Shown here: in pieces, positions 1 to 8,341 of the stretch | Layout: the number at the start of each line of letters is the position of its first letter | Numbering within the stretch: the first letter of the stretch is position 1 | Notes under the pieces: model-generated | Databases searched by the model: none | The model's input: only the letters and a program-made list of their open reading frames with translations | What the model was told of the DNA's origin: nothing | Assembly: GCA_036266995.1 (NCBI GenBank) | Contig: DATAWX010000130.1 | Span: 1-31,850 of the forward strand | DNA: 31,850 nt | From: GCA-003244245 sp036266995 | GTDB taxonomy: Bacteria > Actinomycetota > Actinomycetes > Mycobacteriales > Pseudonocardiaceae | Reading direction: 5' to 3' | Made by a program: the position numbers and the translations under genes

Positions 1-197
1 CATGATCGCGAAAACGGCCGGTCTCGCGGGTGGTGTCCAGCCGCCGAGAATCCGGGGGCCCTCGAACGAGTAGCCGGCTAGTGATCCAAGTCTTATCATT
101 TCCAGACCTGCGTGTTCATCTAAATCGTCCTCGTGTTGTGAGACGGCAGGTTGCGGGTGCTATGAGACGACTATAGGACGACACAGGCGACCTCGGT
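1..197. other. left-edge non-coding stretch
   Basis: I see no convincing gene here. It lies downstream of the minus-strand gene that ends at 198, and no clear terminator hairpin was found. Confidence 0.4.
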
Positions 198-488
198 TCA
201 CAAGTCATCGGCATCGTCTTCGTCTTCGCTGGTTGCCTCGACGCGCACGATCGGGTAGACGGGCAGCCCGGCCTTCTGCACTGCGCTGGCGAAGTGGTCC
301 TTACCCTTAGCGATCGCGTCCTCGCGGTTGTCTGCGAACACGATGACCTGGGCGCCGTAGCGATTGGTACCGATGCCGGTCGCTATCCCGCTGAGGGGAG
401 CGACTGCGTCCGCCAACTCGACGACCTCTTCGAGTTTCATGATGCGGTCGCCCTGAGCCTCGATACCGACGCTCCATCTGATCAACAT
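198..488 (-). CDS. small acidic protein of unknown function, downstream of CoxE-like gene
   Basis: This 96-residue soluble protein follows the VWA gene by 13 bases on the same strand and is probably cotranscribed with it. An AGGAG sits about 10 bases before the ATG at 488. A second in-frame ATG at 440 would start the protein at MKLEEVVELADAV, giving 80 residues, and is a reasonable alternative. The middle (GIATGIGTNRYGAQVIVFADNRE) looks like a compact alpha/beta domain, and the C-terminus is a run of Asp/Glu ending in DDADDL. There is no signal peptide or membrane segment. I do not recognise the family. Its position suggests an accessory role for the MoxR/VWA pair, which is inference only. 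Confidence 0.7.
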   Translation of the reverse strand: MLIRWSVGIEAQGDRIMKLEEVVELADAVAPLSGIATGIGTNRYGAQVIVFADNREDAIAKGKDHFASAVQKAGLPVYPIVRVEATSEDEDDADDL

Positions 489-501
489 AGACTTCGGTCT
501 C

Positions 502-1626
502 CTAGCCGAGCTTCGGAAGTAGGACGGCGAGTTCTTCGAGGCTGCTGAGATCGTGGCCGGACAGGATCACGTCGATGTGTGGCGCGGCCGCCATCATGCC
601 CACCGTTTGTGGCTGGTAGTCGGCGTTGTCGCCCTTGTGCGGGTTCATCCACACGATGTTGTGACACAGCCTGGAGAGCCGCTCCATGGAGTCAGAGAGC
701 AGTTCGGGATCGCCCCGGTCGAGGCCATCGGAGCAGATCACGACGACGCCCCCGCGGCACATGCCTCGACGGCCCCACCTGCGGACGAAGAGGTCGATCG
801 ACTCGCCGATCCGGGTGCCACCTTCCCAGTCGACCACCAACTTCGCAGCGCGCTCGAGCGCCTCGTCAGGCTTGCGGCTCTGCAGCGGTTTGGTCACGTG
901 GGAGAGTCGGGTTCCGAAGCAGAACACCTCGACCTTCTGGGAGGCGCGCTTCGCGGAGTAGGCGAACTGCAGCAAGGCCCGCGAGTAGTTCGACATCGAC
1001 CCGGACACGTCGAGGATGAGGATAAGCGGCCGCAGGCGAACTCGGCGACGACGCCAGTACAGATCGACCATCTCGCCGTTCGTGCGCAGAGACTCGCGGA
1101 TCGTCCGGCGCATATCCGGCTTGCGCCCGTCGCGAGCCGTTTTGGTGCGGCGGGTGCGACGTTTTGGTGGGGTGAACTTGATGCGCGCCATGATGCGTCG
1201 TATGGACGCGAGTTCCTCATCGGTGCATTCGCCGAAAGACCGGTGCTTGAGGGTCTCGACGTTCGACGCCATCAATCCGAGGAGGACTTCCTCTTCTTGC
1301 TCCTTGCCCGGCTCCGCTGCCGGAATCTGGAACGTCGCCTCAGCTTCAGCAGCGGCCTGCGCCTTGACCTTCAGCATCTGCTGGACGGGGGCGTCGGACG
1401 CGAGGAAGAACGCCCTGAAGACCTCGTCGTAGACGGGCAGATCTTCCCGACGCACGACCATCGTGGTACGGCCGGCCCAATACAGGTCAACGAGGTCTGT
1501 TGGATCCAGCGGAGCCATAGCGGCGCAGTAGGTCAGGATGTCACCCGACCCGACGGCTAACCCCTTGGCCCGTAGCGCGCGGCCGAATTCGACGAGCACC
1601 GTAACGAAGCCATTGTCGCGTGACAT
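502..1626 (-). CDS. CoxE-like VWA domain protein
   Basis: This 374-residue protein belongs to the CoxE/VWA family. Members work with a MoxR-type AAA+ ATPase as a metal-dependent chaperone or maturation pair; in carboxydotrophs the pair helps insert the metal cluster of CO dehydrogenase. The N-terminal 100 residues are helical (FGRALRAKGLAVGSGDI). A basic stretch at about 150-180 precedes the VWA fold. The MIDAS motif DVSGS is complete at residues 206-210, followed by the conserved Thr (GGTRIGES) and the later Asp (ICSDGLDRGD). It has no signal peptide and should be cytoplasmic. It lies 27 bases after the MoxR gene. No CO dehydrogenase subunit is present in the window, so the client protein is unknown. 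Family assignment is firm; the substrate is not. Confidence 0.9.
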   Translation of the reverse strand: MSRDNGFVTVLVEFGRALRAKGLAVGSGDILTYCAAMAPLDPTDLVDLYWAGRTTMVVRREDLPVYDEVFRAFFLASDAPVQQMLKVKAQAAAEAEATFQIPAAEPGKEQEEEVLLGLMASNVETLKHRSFGECTDEELASIRRIMARIKFTPPKRRTRRTKTARDGRKPDMRRTIRESLRTNGEMVDLYWRRRRVRLRPLILILDVSGSMSNYSRALLQFAYSAKRASQKVEVFCFGTRLSHVTKPLQSRKPDEALERAAKLVVDWEGGTRIGESIDLFVRRWGRRGMCRGGVVVICSDGLDRGDPELLSDSMERLSRLCHNIVWMNPHKGDNADYQPQTVGMMAAAPHIDVILSGHDLSSLEELAVLLPKLG

Positions 1627-1653
1627 CGGCGTTAGACGGATCCGTGAAGTGTC

Positions 1654-2529
1654 TCAGGCATTGGACGTCACTTCGCTCAGGTTGTCCCTGACCAGCTCGA
1701 GGTCGTCACGATCCTTGATGATCGAACCGAGAGTGACGTCTGCGGCCCTGGCGGTCAGTCCGGTCTCGCCCAGGAACGACAGGGTGCGAGCCCAGTCGAT
1801 GGTCTCAGCCACGCCCGGAGGCTTCGCCAGATCCATTTCGCGGAGCCGGTGAACCGCGGCCACCACCTTGCGGGCGAGCCCCTCGGATACCTCCGGAGCC
1901 TGCACGGTGACGATCTCGACCTCTCGGTCGGGGTCGGGGTAGCCGATCCAGTGGTACATGCAGCGGCGCTTCAACGCGTCGTGCAGATCGCGGGTGCGGT
2001 TCGAGGTCAAGATCACCAGTGGTGGCTGTTCGGCCTTGATGGTACCCACTTCGGGGATGCTGATCTGGAAGTCGGACAGCACCTCCAGCAGAAAGGCCTC
2101 GAACTCGTCATCGGCGCGGTCGACCTCGTCGATCAGCAGTACGCACTGGTCGCCGGCCTGGATGGCCTGCATCAGCGGACGCTCTAGAAGGAACCGGGGG
2201 CCGAACAGCTTCTCGATGGCCTCCTCGCCGCCGATGTCCTGATCCGACAACGCACGGATGTAGAGCAGTTGGCGGGCGTAGTCCCACTCGTAGAGGGCTT
2301 GGTTGGTATCGATCCCCTCATAGCACTGCAGCCGGATGAGCTGGCGGCCGAACACCGAGGACAGCACCTTGGCGATCTCGGTCTTGCCGACGCCCACCTC
2401 ACCTTCGAGGAGAAGCGGTCGCTTGAGCGACATCGCCACGAACACCGCCGTCGCCAATCCCCGGTCCGCCAGGTAATCGCCCCCGCGCAACGTGTCGGTA
2501 AGTTCTGTGACGGTACTCGGATAGTTCAT
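1654..2529 (-). CDS. MoxR-family AAA+ ATPase
   Basis: This 291-residue AAA+ ATPase has Walker A GEVGVGKT at residues 43-50, Walker B VLLIDEVDRAD at about 130-140, a sensor-1 Asn in LTSNRTRDL, and the second-region motif KRRCMYHWIGYPDPDRE typical of MoxR proteins. MoxR ATPases remodel or activate partner enzymes, usually with a VWA protein encoded next door, as here. It is the first gene of the minus-strand set MoxR - CoxE-like - small acidic protein. The ATG at 2529 is preceded by GGAGACCGCTCG, a workable ribosome site. It resembles CoxD/MoxR proteins of actinobacterial CO-dehydrogenase-like clusters, but no such oxidoreductase is visible here. Confidence 0.93.
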   Translation of the reverse strand: MNYPSTVTELTDTLRGGDYLADRGLATAVFVAMSLKRPLLLEGEVGVGKTEIAKVLSSVFGRQLIRLQCYEGIDTNQALYEWDYARQLLYIRALSDQDIGGEEAIEKLFGPRFLLERPLMQAIQAGDQCVLLIDEVDRADDEFEAFLLEVLSDFQISIPEVGTIKAEQPPLVILTSNRTRDLHDALKRRCMYHWIGYPDPDREVEIVTVQAPEVSEGLARKVVAAVHRLREMDLAKPPGVAETIDWARTLSFLGETGLTARAADVTLGSIIKDRDDLELVRDNLSEVTSNA

Positions 2530-2640
2530 CGAGCGGTCTCCTTGACAACCCTGGCGGCCGCTGAGCGGCGAGATCGGTCCGGTAACAGTGGGCTACCCCT
2601 GGGGGATCCACGCCATCAGGCCCAGATCCCCGGGGCGACC

Positions 2641-2817
2641 TCAGTTGAGCGTTTCGTATCCGCGGCCATCATGTTGCATGGCGTTTACGTAGGAAGTTGT
2701 CCTGGCTATGCCGGTGGTCGCCGGCGCGGAGTCCTGACCGAGGCGGTATGAGGTGGTGCGATCCGACTCGCCGGTGTTGTCAACAGCCTTCGCTTCGGGT
2801 TTCTTGCGTCCGAACAT
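2641..2817 (-). CDS. small hydrophilic protein, unknown
   Basis: This 58-residue protein starts MFGRKKPEAKAVDN. I chose the ATG at 2817 because AGGAAGG lies about 9 bases upstream; an in-frame start at 2850 has no such site. It is polar, with an internal repetition: RTTSYRLG and RTTSYVNA, both beginning RTTSY, about 19 residues apart. It has no membrane segment. I do not recognise a family. It sits between the MoxR gene and another small minus-strand gene and may share a transcript with the latter. Confidence 0.6.
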   Translation of the reverse strand: MFGRKKPEAKAVDNTGESDRTTSYRLGQDSAPATTGIARTTSYVNAMQHDGRGYETLN

Positions 2818-2882
2818 TAGGTGTGTCCTTCCTCGGAATCCGACCGCCACTCGAACGAGCGGGGGTCCATGCTGTTTGTTGG

Positions 2883-3215
2883 CTACTCTTTCTTTTCTGA
2901 CGAGCCGAAGACGAGATCACGCACGCTGCCCGCCTCGGAGTTCAGCTTGCCCTCGCGCTCGAGCTTGGTCTTCCACGCCGAGCGGAGGTTGTGGCCCACC
3001 GCCTGCTTGGTCTGGTCGGGTCCTTCCTCCTCCTCGTCGGCCAGGGCGCCGAAGCCAACCGTTTCCATGCTCTTGCACGGCTTGGTGTTGCCACATGCTT
3101 CATCGAGGTCAGCGCTGCTCTGACCTTGGGCTTTCCAGATGCCACGCAGTGCCGAGAGCGCCGCTGTGCCCTCGTCGCCGTCGGTCGCCTGTGCGTTCTC
3201 GTGCTCTTGGCTCAT
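2883..3215 (-). CDS. acidic soluble protein, unknown
   Basis: This 110-residue protein starts MSQEHENAQATDGDEG at the ATG at 3215, which is preceded by GGAGAGGG with about 9 bases spacing. A TTG eight codons upstream is a weaker alternative. It is hydrophilic with an acidic run (LADEEEEGPDQT) and a Lys/Glu-rich C-terminus (WKTKLEREGKLNSEAG). It has two Cys, in ACGNTKPC, and no signal peptide. I do not recognise a family. The charged, low-hydrophobicity composition and the SOD neighbour hint at a stress-related protein, which is only inference. Confidence 0.6.
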   Translation of the reverse strand: MSQEHENAQATDGDEGTAALSALRGIWKAQGQSSADLDEACGNTKPCKSMETVGFGALADEEEEGPDQTKQAVGHNLRSAWKTKLEREGKLNSEAGSVRDLVFGSSEKKE

Positions 3216-3328
3216 GTTCGCGCACCCTCTCCGATGCAACTAGTCGGGGGATTAATGTGAAACCGTTCCTGGTACGGGTCGTTCACGCGCAACGTCCGGC
3301 CCATATCGCCGGCAACAGGTGGCTCCGA

Positions 3329-3949
3329 TCACGCCGCCTCCTCAAACCGTCGACTTACCTCTTCCCAGTTCACAATATTCCAGAACGCCTCGACGTAGTC
3401 GGCCCGTGCGGCCGGGTACCGGAGGTAGTAGGCGTGCTCCCACAGGTCGAGCCCGAGGATCGGAGTCTCCTCCGCGGTGAGCGGGCTGTCTTCGTTGGGA
3501 AGGCTATAGACGATCAGCCGGCGGCGGGCCCGCACCAACCATGCCCAGCCGCTGCCGACGTGAGCGGTCGCGACGCGGGCGAACCGGTCCCGGAACGCCG
3601 TGAACGAACCGAACTCCTCCGTGATCGCCTCGCCAAGGCGGCCGGAGGGCTTGCCGCCACCGTCCTTGCTCAAGATCGTCCAGAAAAAGGAGTGGTTAGC
3701 GTGGCCGCCGCCGTAGTTACGTACGGCATTGCGGGACTCCTCGGGCACTTTGCCGATATTCCACAGCAAGTCATCGATGGGCTGATCGCCCACTGAGGAT
3801 CTGCCGCCGCTCGCGATCAATGCCGCGTTCAACTGGTCGACGTAGCGGCGGTGGTGTTGGTTGTGGTGCAACTCCAATGTGCGCGCATCGAAGTAAGGCT
3901 CAAGCGCGTCGTAGTCATAGGGCAGGTCGGGAAGGCTGTAGGCGCTCAT
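3329..3949 (-). CDS. sodA: Fe/Mn superoxide dismutase
   Basis: This 206-residue enzyme converts superoxide to oxygen and hydrogen peroxide. The N-terminal helical hairpin carries LHHNQHHRRYV, with the first metal-ligand His near residue 28. The second ligand is in GGHANHSFFW (about 81-90), and the C-terminal alpha/beta domain has DLWEHAYYLRY, a slight variant of the DxWEHAYY signature that provides the Asp and last His ligands. Length is normal for the family. It starts at the ATG at 3949, preceded by AGGAAGG. The reading frame stays open upstream to 4228, but that extension does not look like SOD. No secretion signal is present. The sequence alone does not settle iron versus manganese. Confidence 0.96.
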   Translation of the reverse strand: MSAYSLPDLPYDYDALEPYFDARTLELHHNQHHRRYVDQLNAALIASGGRSSVGDQPIDDLLWNIGKVPEESRNAVRNYGGGHANHSFFWTILSKDGGGKPSGRLGEAITEEFGSFTAFRDRFARVATAHVGSGWAWLVRARRRLIVYSLPNEDSPLTAEETPILGLDLWEHAYYLRYPAARADYVEAFWNIVNWEEVSRRFEEAA

Positions 3950-4525
3950 GTGCCCCTTCCTGAGCTGGGACTCTCGCTGGTCAGTAGTCGCCCATCGTAC
4001 ACGGAAAATCAATGCGGGCGCGCGCCCCGTGACCCCGAGCGGGCCAGCCAGATGATCATCTTCGGCGACCGAAGCGTGCTCACAACCGGCGCTGACGAGG
4101 ACAGCGGGACCCTCAATCCGCAGTCTGTTTGCGGAACGTACGTATGCCGGCGGCGATCGGTTCGGTAACCGGTCGGCGGGTGCCGACGACCGGTTTACCT
4201 GAGGACAAGGCACTGCAAACGGCGGCACCGCTGCGAGCGTTTGGAGTAAAGCGCAGCTCTTCGTCGCGGATACCGCACCTGTGGGCGCCGTCGGGTGCCG
4301 GGAGCTCTCAGGTCTGGGTGCGCTGGCTACGGCGCGTCGTATGGTCCGCCGCGGCGACAGTGGTCACTGCGACTTCACCGGCGCCAACCGTCCGTACCTG
4401 TGATGTTCCTGCAGTAGCGACCGTTCGGCGGCCCGCGCCGGCCGGCGCCGACTGCCGGAAGTCGGTGACCGCTGGTCCCACTGGTGTTCACCGCCCTGCT
4501 CACTATCTCGAGAGAGGTGGCGTTG
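3950..4525. other. divergent intergenic region, SOD / secreted protein
   Basis: These 576 bases separate two divergent genes, the SOD (minus) and a secreted protein (plus), and must hold both promoters. Apart from the imperfect hairpin at 4164-4199 I found no promoter I would assign. ORFs through it lack family features and ribosome sites. Confidence 0.5.
4164..4199. repeat. imperfect inverted repeat
   Basis: GGTAA-CCGGTCG pairs with CGACCGG-T-TTACC, giving 12 pairs with one bulged base around an 11-base centre. It lies in the divergent intergenic region about 215 bases from the SOD start and 330 from the secreted-protein start. It could be an operator or an RNA hairpin. Confidence 0.4.
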
Positions 4526-5857
4526 GTGACTCCCCGCACACCACGCATGGTCCGCTGGAGTCTGTCTGCGGTCGCGGCCGTGCTGCCGATCGCAATGATC
4601 GCGCCGTGGCCCGCTCAGGCGGGTCCCGAGGCTGCTGCATCGGCGAAGGATGCGCCGGCGCGAGCTGCGGGCCACGCTCGGGCCGCGGAACAAGATCCGA
4701 ACCAGGACCCGGGCGGTGGGGGGCGAAACAATAACAATGAGGGCGACGGCAGGAACAATGAGGGCCACGGCAAGCGGAACGCTGGGAAGGCCAACGCGCC
4801 CAACCCGAACTGCACGCTGATCGTTCCGCCAGCGCCGCTGACCGCCAAGGGCCTGGCCACGCCCTACGAGCTGGTATCGACTAATCGCCGTGGGGGCCCG
4901 TGCCACGAGGCCAACGACAACCAGTCCGCGTTCGTCGAAGCGGCGATCATCGATCCGCCGACGGGTAAATTGGCGATCTACCGGCCACTGGTCGTCGACC
5001 GGGGAACCCAACCCGCGGCCGCGCCGATCGTGCCACGGTTCCCCGCCGGTTCCGTGGTCGGGTTGTGGTTCGGTTTTCAGGGCACCACATTGACGCTGAA
5101 GGGAGCCACAGATGGTTGCGTCAACGGGTTGCCCGGCTCGCCGTTCGGGCAGTTCGCCTACTGCGGCGCCGCTGACTTCTTCCGTGCGGCCAACGCTGCG
5201 ATCGGCGCCGGCAAGCTGAAGGTTCCGCCGGCCGGCATGGCTCGCGATGGTCGGCCCTGCCCCACCACGCGCGATTTCGCGGTAGTCGATCAGGATCAGA
5301 GCGACAACCTCACGACCCGCTATCTGGCGCTGGCCAACGGGCGCACCGCGCAGGACAACGCGGCGAACGTGGGTGCGCTGCCCGTGCGGACGGTCCTGAA
5401 GAACGCCAGCGACAACGGGTTGTTGACCGACTTCATCAACCCGGCGCTGGGCTGCACACCCTTCACCGCACCCGATCTCTCCGCAGGTGCGACATCCGCA
5501 CCATCGTTGGCGCTCAACGAGCTGCAGGCGGCGGCCACGAAGACCACGCCGGTGGCTCTCGTACCGCCTAATGATCCAATGGCGAAGGTCAACGGGAGAC
5601 CGAGCGTGGCCAAGGTCAACCTGTACCGGGCCGGCACGAACCAACCACCACTGAACCCGGCGGTCGATACCGCGAGGAACTACTGCGGCAATCTGGCCGC
5701 CGTCGCTCCTGCCCGGCTGAGACTCGACCGCGCACTCACCATTGATGCGCCGTCGCCGGACCCAGCTGCGGCGAAGAACCTGTTCGCTTTCCTGCAGCAG
5801 CGGCTGAAGGCCTCGCTCACCGACCTGGCCTGTGCCCCGGTGCGTCGGAGAGGCTGA
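4526..5857 (+). CDS. secreted protein with Asn/Gly-rich linker, unknown
   Basis: This protein has about 443 residues. I chose the GTG at 4526 because AGAGAGGTGG stands 5 bases upstream; an ATG at 4484 is possible but lacks a site. The N-terminus is a clear Sec signal (RTPRMVRW, then a hydrophobic core, likely cleaved after PWPAQA). Then comes a low-complexity linker rich in Asn, Gly and Glu (GGGGRNNNNEGDGRNNEG), followed by a globular domain of about 350 residues with scattered Cys (NCTL, GPCHE, DGCVNG, YCGAADFF, RPCPTT, LGCTP, NYCGN, LACAP), suggesting several disulfides. It has no C-terminal anchor or LPXTG. I do not recognise a catalytic motif. It is monocistronic and convergent with the next gene. 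Confidence 0.8.
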   Translation: MTPRTPRMVRWSLSAVAAVLPIAMIAPWPAQAGPEAAASAKDAPARAAGHARAAEQDPNQDPGGGGRNNNNEGDGRNNEGHGKRNAGKANAPNPNCTLIVPPAPLTAKGLATPYELVSTNRRGGPCHEANDNQSAFVEAAIIDPPTGKLAIYRPLVVDRGTQPAAAPIVPRFPAGSVVGLWFGFQGTTLTLKGATDGCVNGLPGSPFGQFAYCGAADFFRAANAAIGAGKLKVPPAGMARDGRPCPTTRDFAVVDQDQSDNLTTRYLALANGRTAQDNAANVGALPVRTVLKNASDNGLLTDFINPALGCTPFTAPDLSAGATSAPSLALNELQAAATKTTPVALVPPNDPMAKVNGRPSVAKVNLYRAGTNQPPLNPAVDTARNYCGNLAAVAPARLRLDRALTIDAPSPDPAAAKNLFAFLQQRLKASLTDLACAPVRRRG

Positions 5858-5877
5858 CGACCTCGTGTCGGGTCAGC
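5853..5877. terminator. possible bidirectional terminator hairpin
   Basis: GCTGAC-GAC pairs with GTC-GG-GTCAGC around a CTCGT loop: 9 pairs with a two-base bulge. It overlaps the stop codons of the two convergent genes, a typical position for a shared terminator. There is no T-run on either side. Confidence 0.4.
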
Positions 5878-6931
5878 ATGCGGGATTCCGCACCTGGCCC
5901 GGCGCGCTGAACTCCAGACGCAGCGCGTCATTGCGCGGCAGTAATATGGCTGTGCCGTTCGCGCGTGTCCAACCGGCGGGTAGGAGAAGGTATTGATTGC
6001 CGGATTGCAGCGGTACGATCTTGAGCCCATCGTAGCGGAACCGGTAGGCGGCGTCGGGGTACTGGCAGGTTATTTCTCGGACGCCCGGTGCTTGCAAGCT
6101 CAGTCTTTTTTCGCTGTAGGCCACCACATCTAAACGGCTGGGCAGCGTGGCCTCGAGTTGTTCAGCACGACCGAGCCCTACACCGACGGCGTAGCTCCCG
6201 ACTGCCCAGAACAGTCCGACGCTCACCAGGATGAAGACAGCGCCCCACTCGGCCACGGCCACGGCGGGCGGTGCGTGCCGCGGTACCTGCTCCGGTCGTC
6301 GCTCCGCGATGAGCAGCCGCAGCAGTCTGACGGCGTAGGCCAGCAGCAGGACGCCAAGCGCGAGACCGAGTCCGCGGCCTTCCGGGAAAGCCGGGAACAC
6401 AGGTATCGCGAGACTCAGCAGGGTTAATCCGGCAATGGCGGCAGACGGCATCAGCACTCGCAGTGTGATCCAGCGGGCTCTAGCGGGTAGCGATGCGAGC
6501 ACCAGTTGGTGAAACCAGAGTATCAGTAGCGCTGCCGCCGTCGCGACGACCAGTGGCGTCAGCAAGCCGTCCACACTGTTGTTCAGGTAATCTTGGACTG
6601 TCAGATCCAGGACGGTGACTTGCACGCCGAGGTACCAGAAAAACGCAGCCGCTTCCAGCCTCCCGAAGTAAACCATCAGCGCGGTGAGCAATGTTGTGGG
6701 GGCGACCACCGACCCGACGATTTTCAGAACCTGTTGCAGGGGAGCGGCTTCGAACACCGCTGAGTCTCCAGCGGCGCCGGCCTTCGGCTGCTCAGCGACC
6801 CGGGTCCCACGCACCTCGTCGACACCGGGCGTGCGAACCTGTGCTGGTGACTCGGGCGCGATCGCGGGCGACGCTGTTTTCGAGAACGGTTCCGCGGAAT
6901 CGTCCTCGCGTGGCATTGCGATGGTGGTCAA
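5873..6931 (-). CDS. multi-span membrane protein with C-terminal extracytoplasmic domain, unknown
   Basis: This protein of about 352 residues has a polar Pro/Ala-rich N-terminus of about 65 residues. Then come roughly five hydrophobic segments: IVGSVVAPTTLLTALMVYFG, the LLTPLVVATAAALLILWF area, MPSAAIAGLTLLSLAIPVF, LGLALGVLLLAYAVRLLRLL and WGAVFILVSVGLFWAVGSYA. A C-terminal domain of about 100 residues ends in PGQVRNPAC. The frame begins at a TTG (6931) overlapping the upstream stop as TTGA; the ATG at 6916 is the alternative. The overlap suggests translational coupling to the PASTA-like lipoprotein gene. I do not recognise a family. Confidence 0.78.
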   Translation of the reverse strand: MTTIAMPREDDSAEPFSKTASPAIAPESPAQVRTPGVDEVRGTRVAEQPKAGAAGDSAVFEAAPLQQVLKIVGSVVAPTTLLTALMVYFGRLEAAAFFWYLGVQVTVLDLTVQDYLNNSVDGLLTPLVVATAAALLILWFHQLVLASLPARARWITLRVLMPSAAIAGLTLLSLAIPVFPAFPEGRGLGLALGVLLLAYAVRLLRLLIAERRPEQVPRHAPPAVAVAEWGAVFILVSVGLFWAVGSYAVGVGLGRAEQLEATLPSRLDVVAYSEKRLSLQAPGVREITCQYPDAAYRFRYDGLKIVPLQSGNQYLLLPAGWTRANGTAILLPRNDALRLEFSAPGQVRNPAC

Positions 6932-7506
6932 TTGCCCGTACCAGTGTTCGATGTGCAGCTGATTTTTAATGTGACCGCGCTACCAACCGGCACTTTGGCG
7001 ACCTTATTCAAAGACGGGCTCTGACTTTGCACCATGCCGACATCGTCATCGCATGACTTCTTCTTGGTGTAATTCTTCCGGACCCTCAGACAGGCTTTCC
7101 CATGGTCCCCGCAGTTGTCGGCCATAAGGCCCATCCATGCTGAGACCGAAACAGGATCATTCGACCCGGGCAGATCGACGAGTTCGGTCCCAGGCGGTGC
7201 GCCCCCCGGCCGTCTCGGTGGGAGGGCCGGAGCGGGCACGGCCCTGGGTACCGGTGCGGGTATGGCCTCCGGCGCTGGCGCCTGAGCGGGTGGTGCGGGC
7301 TGTGCCGGCACAGGGATGGCCTGTGCCGGCTCGGGGACCTCGGCGAGTCCGCCCTGTCGTGGCGCGGGCGCGGCCTCCCCGGCATGTTCGGCCGCCAGCG
7401 GTGGTGCAGGACCGACCACGTATACGGGCGGGCCTGCGCAAGAGATCACCAGTGCGCCGAACAGCGCCGAGAAGATCAGTGGTGCACGCACTCCCCGAGC
7501 AGACAT
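6928..7506 (-). CDS. lipoprotein with Pro/Ala linker and PASTA-like domain
   Basis: This 192-residue protein has a short basic N-terminus, a hydrophobic stretch and a lipobox-like VISC at residues 20-23, so the Cys is probably lipidated. A Pro/Ala-rich stalk spans about 30-105. The C-terminal portion (DDDVGMVQSQSPSLNKVAKV followed by GSAVTLKISC) matches the usual pattern of a PASTA repeat, a small domain that binds peptidoglycan fragments or beta-lactam-like ligands in PknB kinases and PBPs. Only one copy is present, and it is not attached to a kinase. The gene overlaps the following membrane-protein gene by 4 bases, so the two probably form an envelope complex, which is inference. Confidence 0.72.
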   Translation of the reverse strand: MSARGVRAPLIFSALFGALVISCAGPPVYVVGPAPPLAAEHAGEAAPAPRQGGLAEVPEPAQAIPVPAQPAPPAQAPAPEAIPAPVPRAVPAPALPPRRPGGAPPGTELVDLPGSNDPVSVSAWMGLMADNCGDHGKACLRVRKNYTKKKSCDDDVGMVQSQSPSLNKVAKVPVGSAVTLKISCTSNTGTGN

Positions 7507-7809
7507 TTCGACCCCCGTGTTGGCATGGTGGTCCCCTCTCTAGAGAACAGATGCCGCTGAGGCCGTCGCTGATACCGAAATCTCGGTTTAATTTTCCGGC
7601 GAGCGGGGCGCCGCTGCTGCCGGGATCATACCGACGCCCAGTGAACTGCCATGATCGCCGGAACTCAGCGATGGCAGTGCGATCCTGCACGGTTACCGCG
7701 TGCTATCGGCGATCTTGAGAACGCTGGCGAGGCGATCAGGCAACAGCTTCTGCCCTGCCATCATCCGCGCGCCAACCGGTGACCGTGGGTTCAGGCACCG
7801 GGCGCAGCA
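7507..7809. other. intergenic stretch without recognised gene
   Basis: It separates two minus-strand genes and should contain the promoter of the PASTA-like lipoprotein gene. No structured repeat, strong hairpin or plausible small gene was seen. ORFs crossing it lack ribosome sites and domain features. Confidence 0.4.
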
Positions 7810-8019
7810 TCAATGAGAATGAGTGTAGTAACTATGGGGGACGAGCCCCTGAAGTCCGCTCCATATCCCACTGAGCGCCTCGCCGGCCTTGTCGATGGCT
7901 TGCGGGGCCGAGTTCGCGATGAAGGGTCCCACCAAGTTCAGGAGAATGATGATCAAAATCACCACCACGAAGAAATTCACCACCCTGATGACTGAATGAC
8001 CCACGTTTGGTGCTGCCAT
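7810..8019 (-). CDS. small single-span membrane protein, unknown
   Basis: This 69-residue protein starts MAAPNVGHSVIR at the ATG at 8019, preceded by AGGAAGGG with 7 bases spacing. One strongly hydrophobic helix (FFVVVILIIILLNLVGPFIA) is followed by an amphipathic tail (DKAGEALSGIWSGLQG) and a His-rich end (HSYYTHSH). I do not recognise a family; similar small proteins are common near actinobacterial stress genes. A GGGTAC on this strand at 8093-8088, about 70 bases upstream, could be the -10 of a SigF/SigB-type promoter, but its -35 is poor. Confidence 0.75.
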   Translation of the reverse strand: MAAPNVGHSVIRVVNFFVVVILIIILLNLVGPFIANSAPQAIDKAGEALSGIWSGLQGLVPHSYYTHSH

Positions 8020-8341
8020 CAGATTCCCTTCCTGCGCGTGTGGTGCGATTGGATAGTACGCATGTCCGAGCCCGTGGACAGCGCACGGTACCCGAGACCG
8101 GAAGCCTGGCCAACGGCGCCGAGCGCCGCCGCGAGGCTCCAAGCAAGGTCGCCGTGCGTAATCACAGGCACTAGGGTACGGGCTGCGTCCAGATCCCCAC
8201 GCACCGCAACGGAGTACGTCGCCCAGAAGGACTACCGAGCGACGGTGGTGAGCTCGCTCACCAGGCAGTCCTCGGACGTTGAGCACCGCGCCGACCGGGC
8301 ATCCGGACCGCCCGTCGTGGGCCTGCGCGGACCTGCCCTAT
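8020..8341. other. divergent intergenic region before the sigma module
   Basis: It holds the promoters of the small membrane protein (minus) and the STAS gene (plus). GGGTAC occurs once on each strand: plus at 8174-8179, and minus at plus-strand positions 8088-8093. This is the -10 sequence of SigF/SigB-type promoters. Neither has a good GTTT -35: the plus site has GCGT 14 bases before, the minus site GTTG 17 bases before. I consider both weak candidates for autoregulation by the adjacent sigma factor. Confidence 0.35.

Noticed and set aside
553..1560. Plus-strand ORF opposite the CoxE-like gene
   Set aside because: The minus strand has a complete VWA protein with MIDAS motif; the plus frame shows no domain.
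4129..4734. ORF crossing the SOD / secreted-protein intergenic region
   Set aside because: It overlaps the real secreted gene in another frame, has no ribosome site and no recognisable domain.
8088..8179. SigF promoters before the small membrane protein and the STAS gene
   Set aside because: GGGTAC is present on each strand, but no GTTT stands at the right distance; kept only as weak candidates in the intergenic entry.
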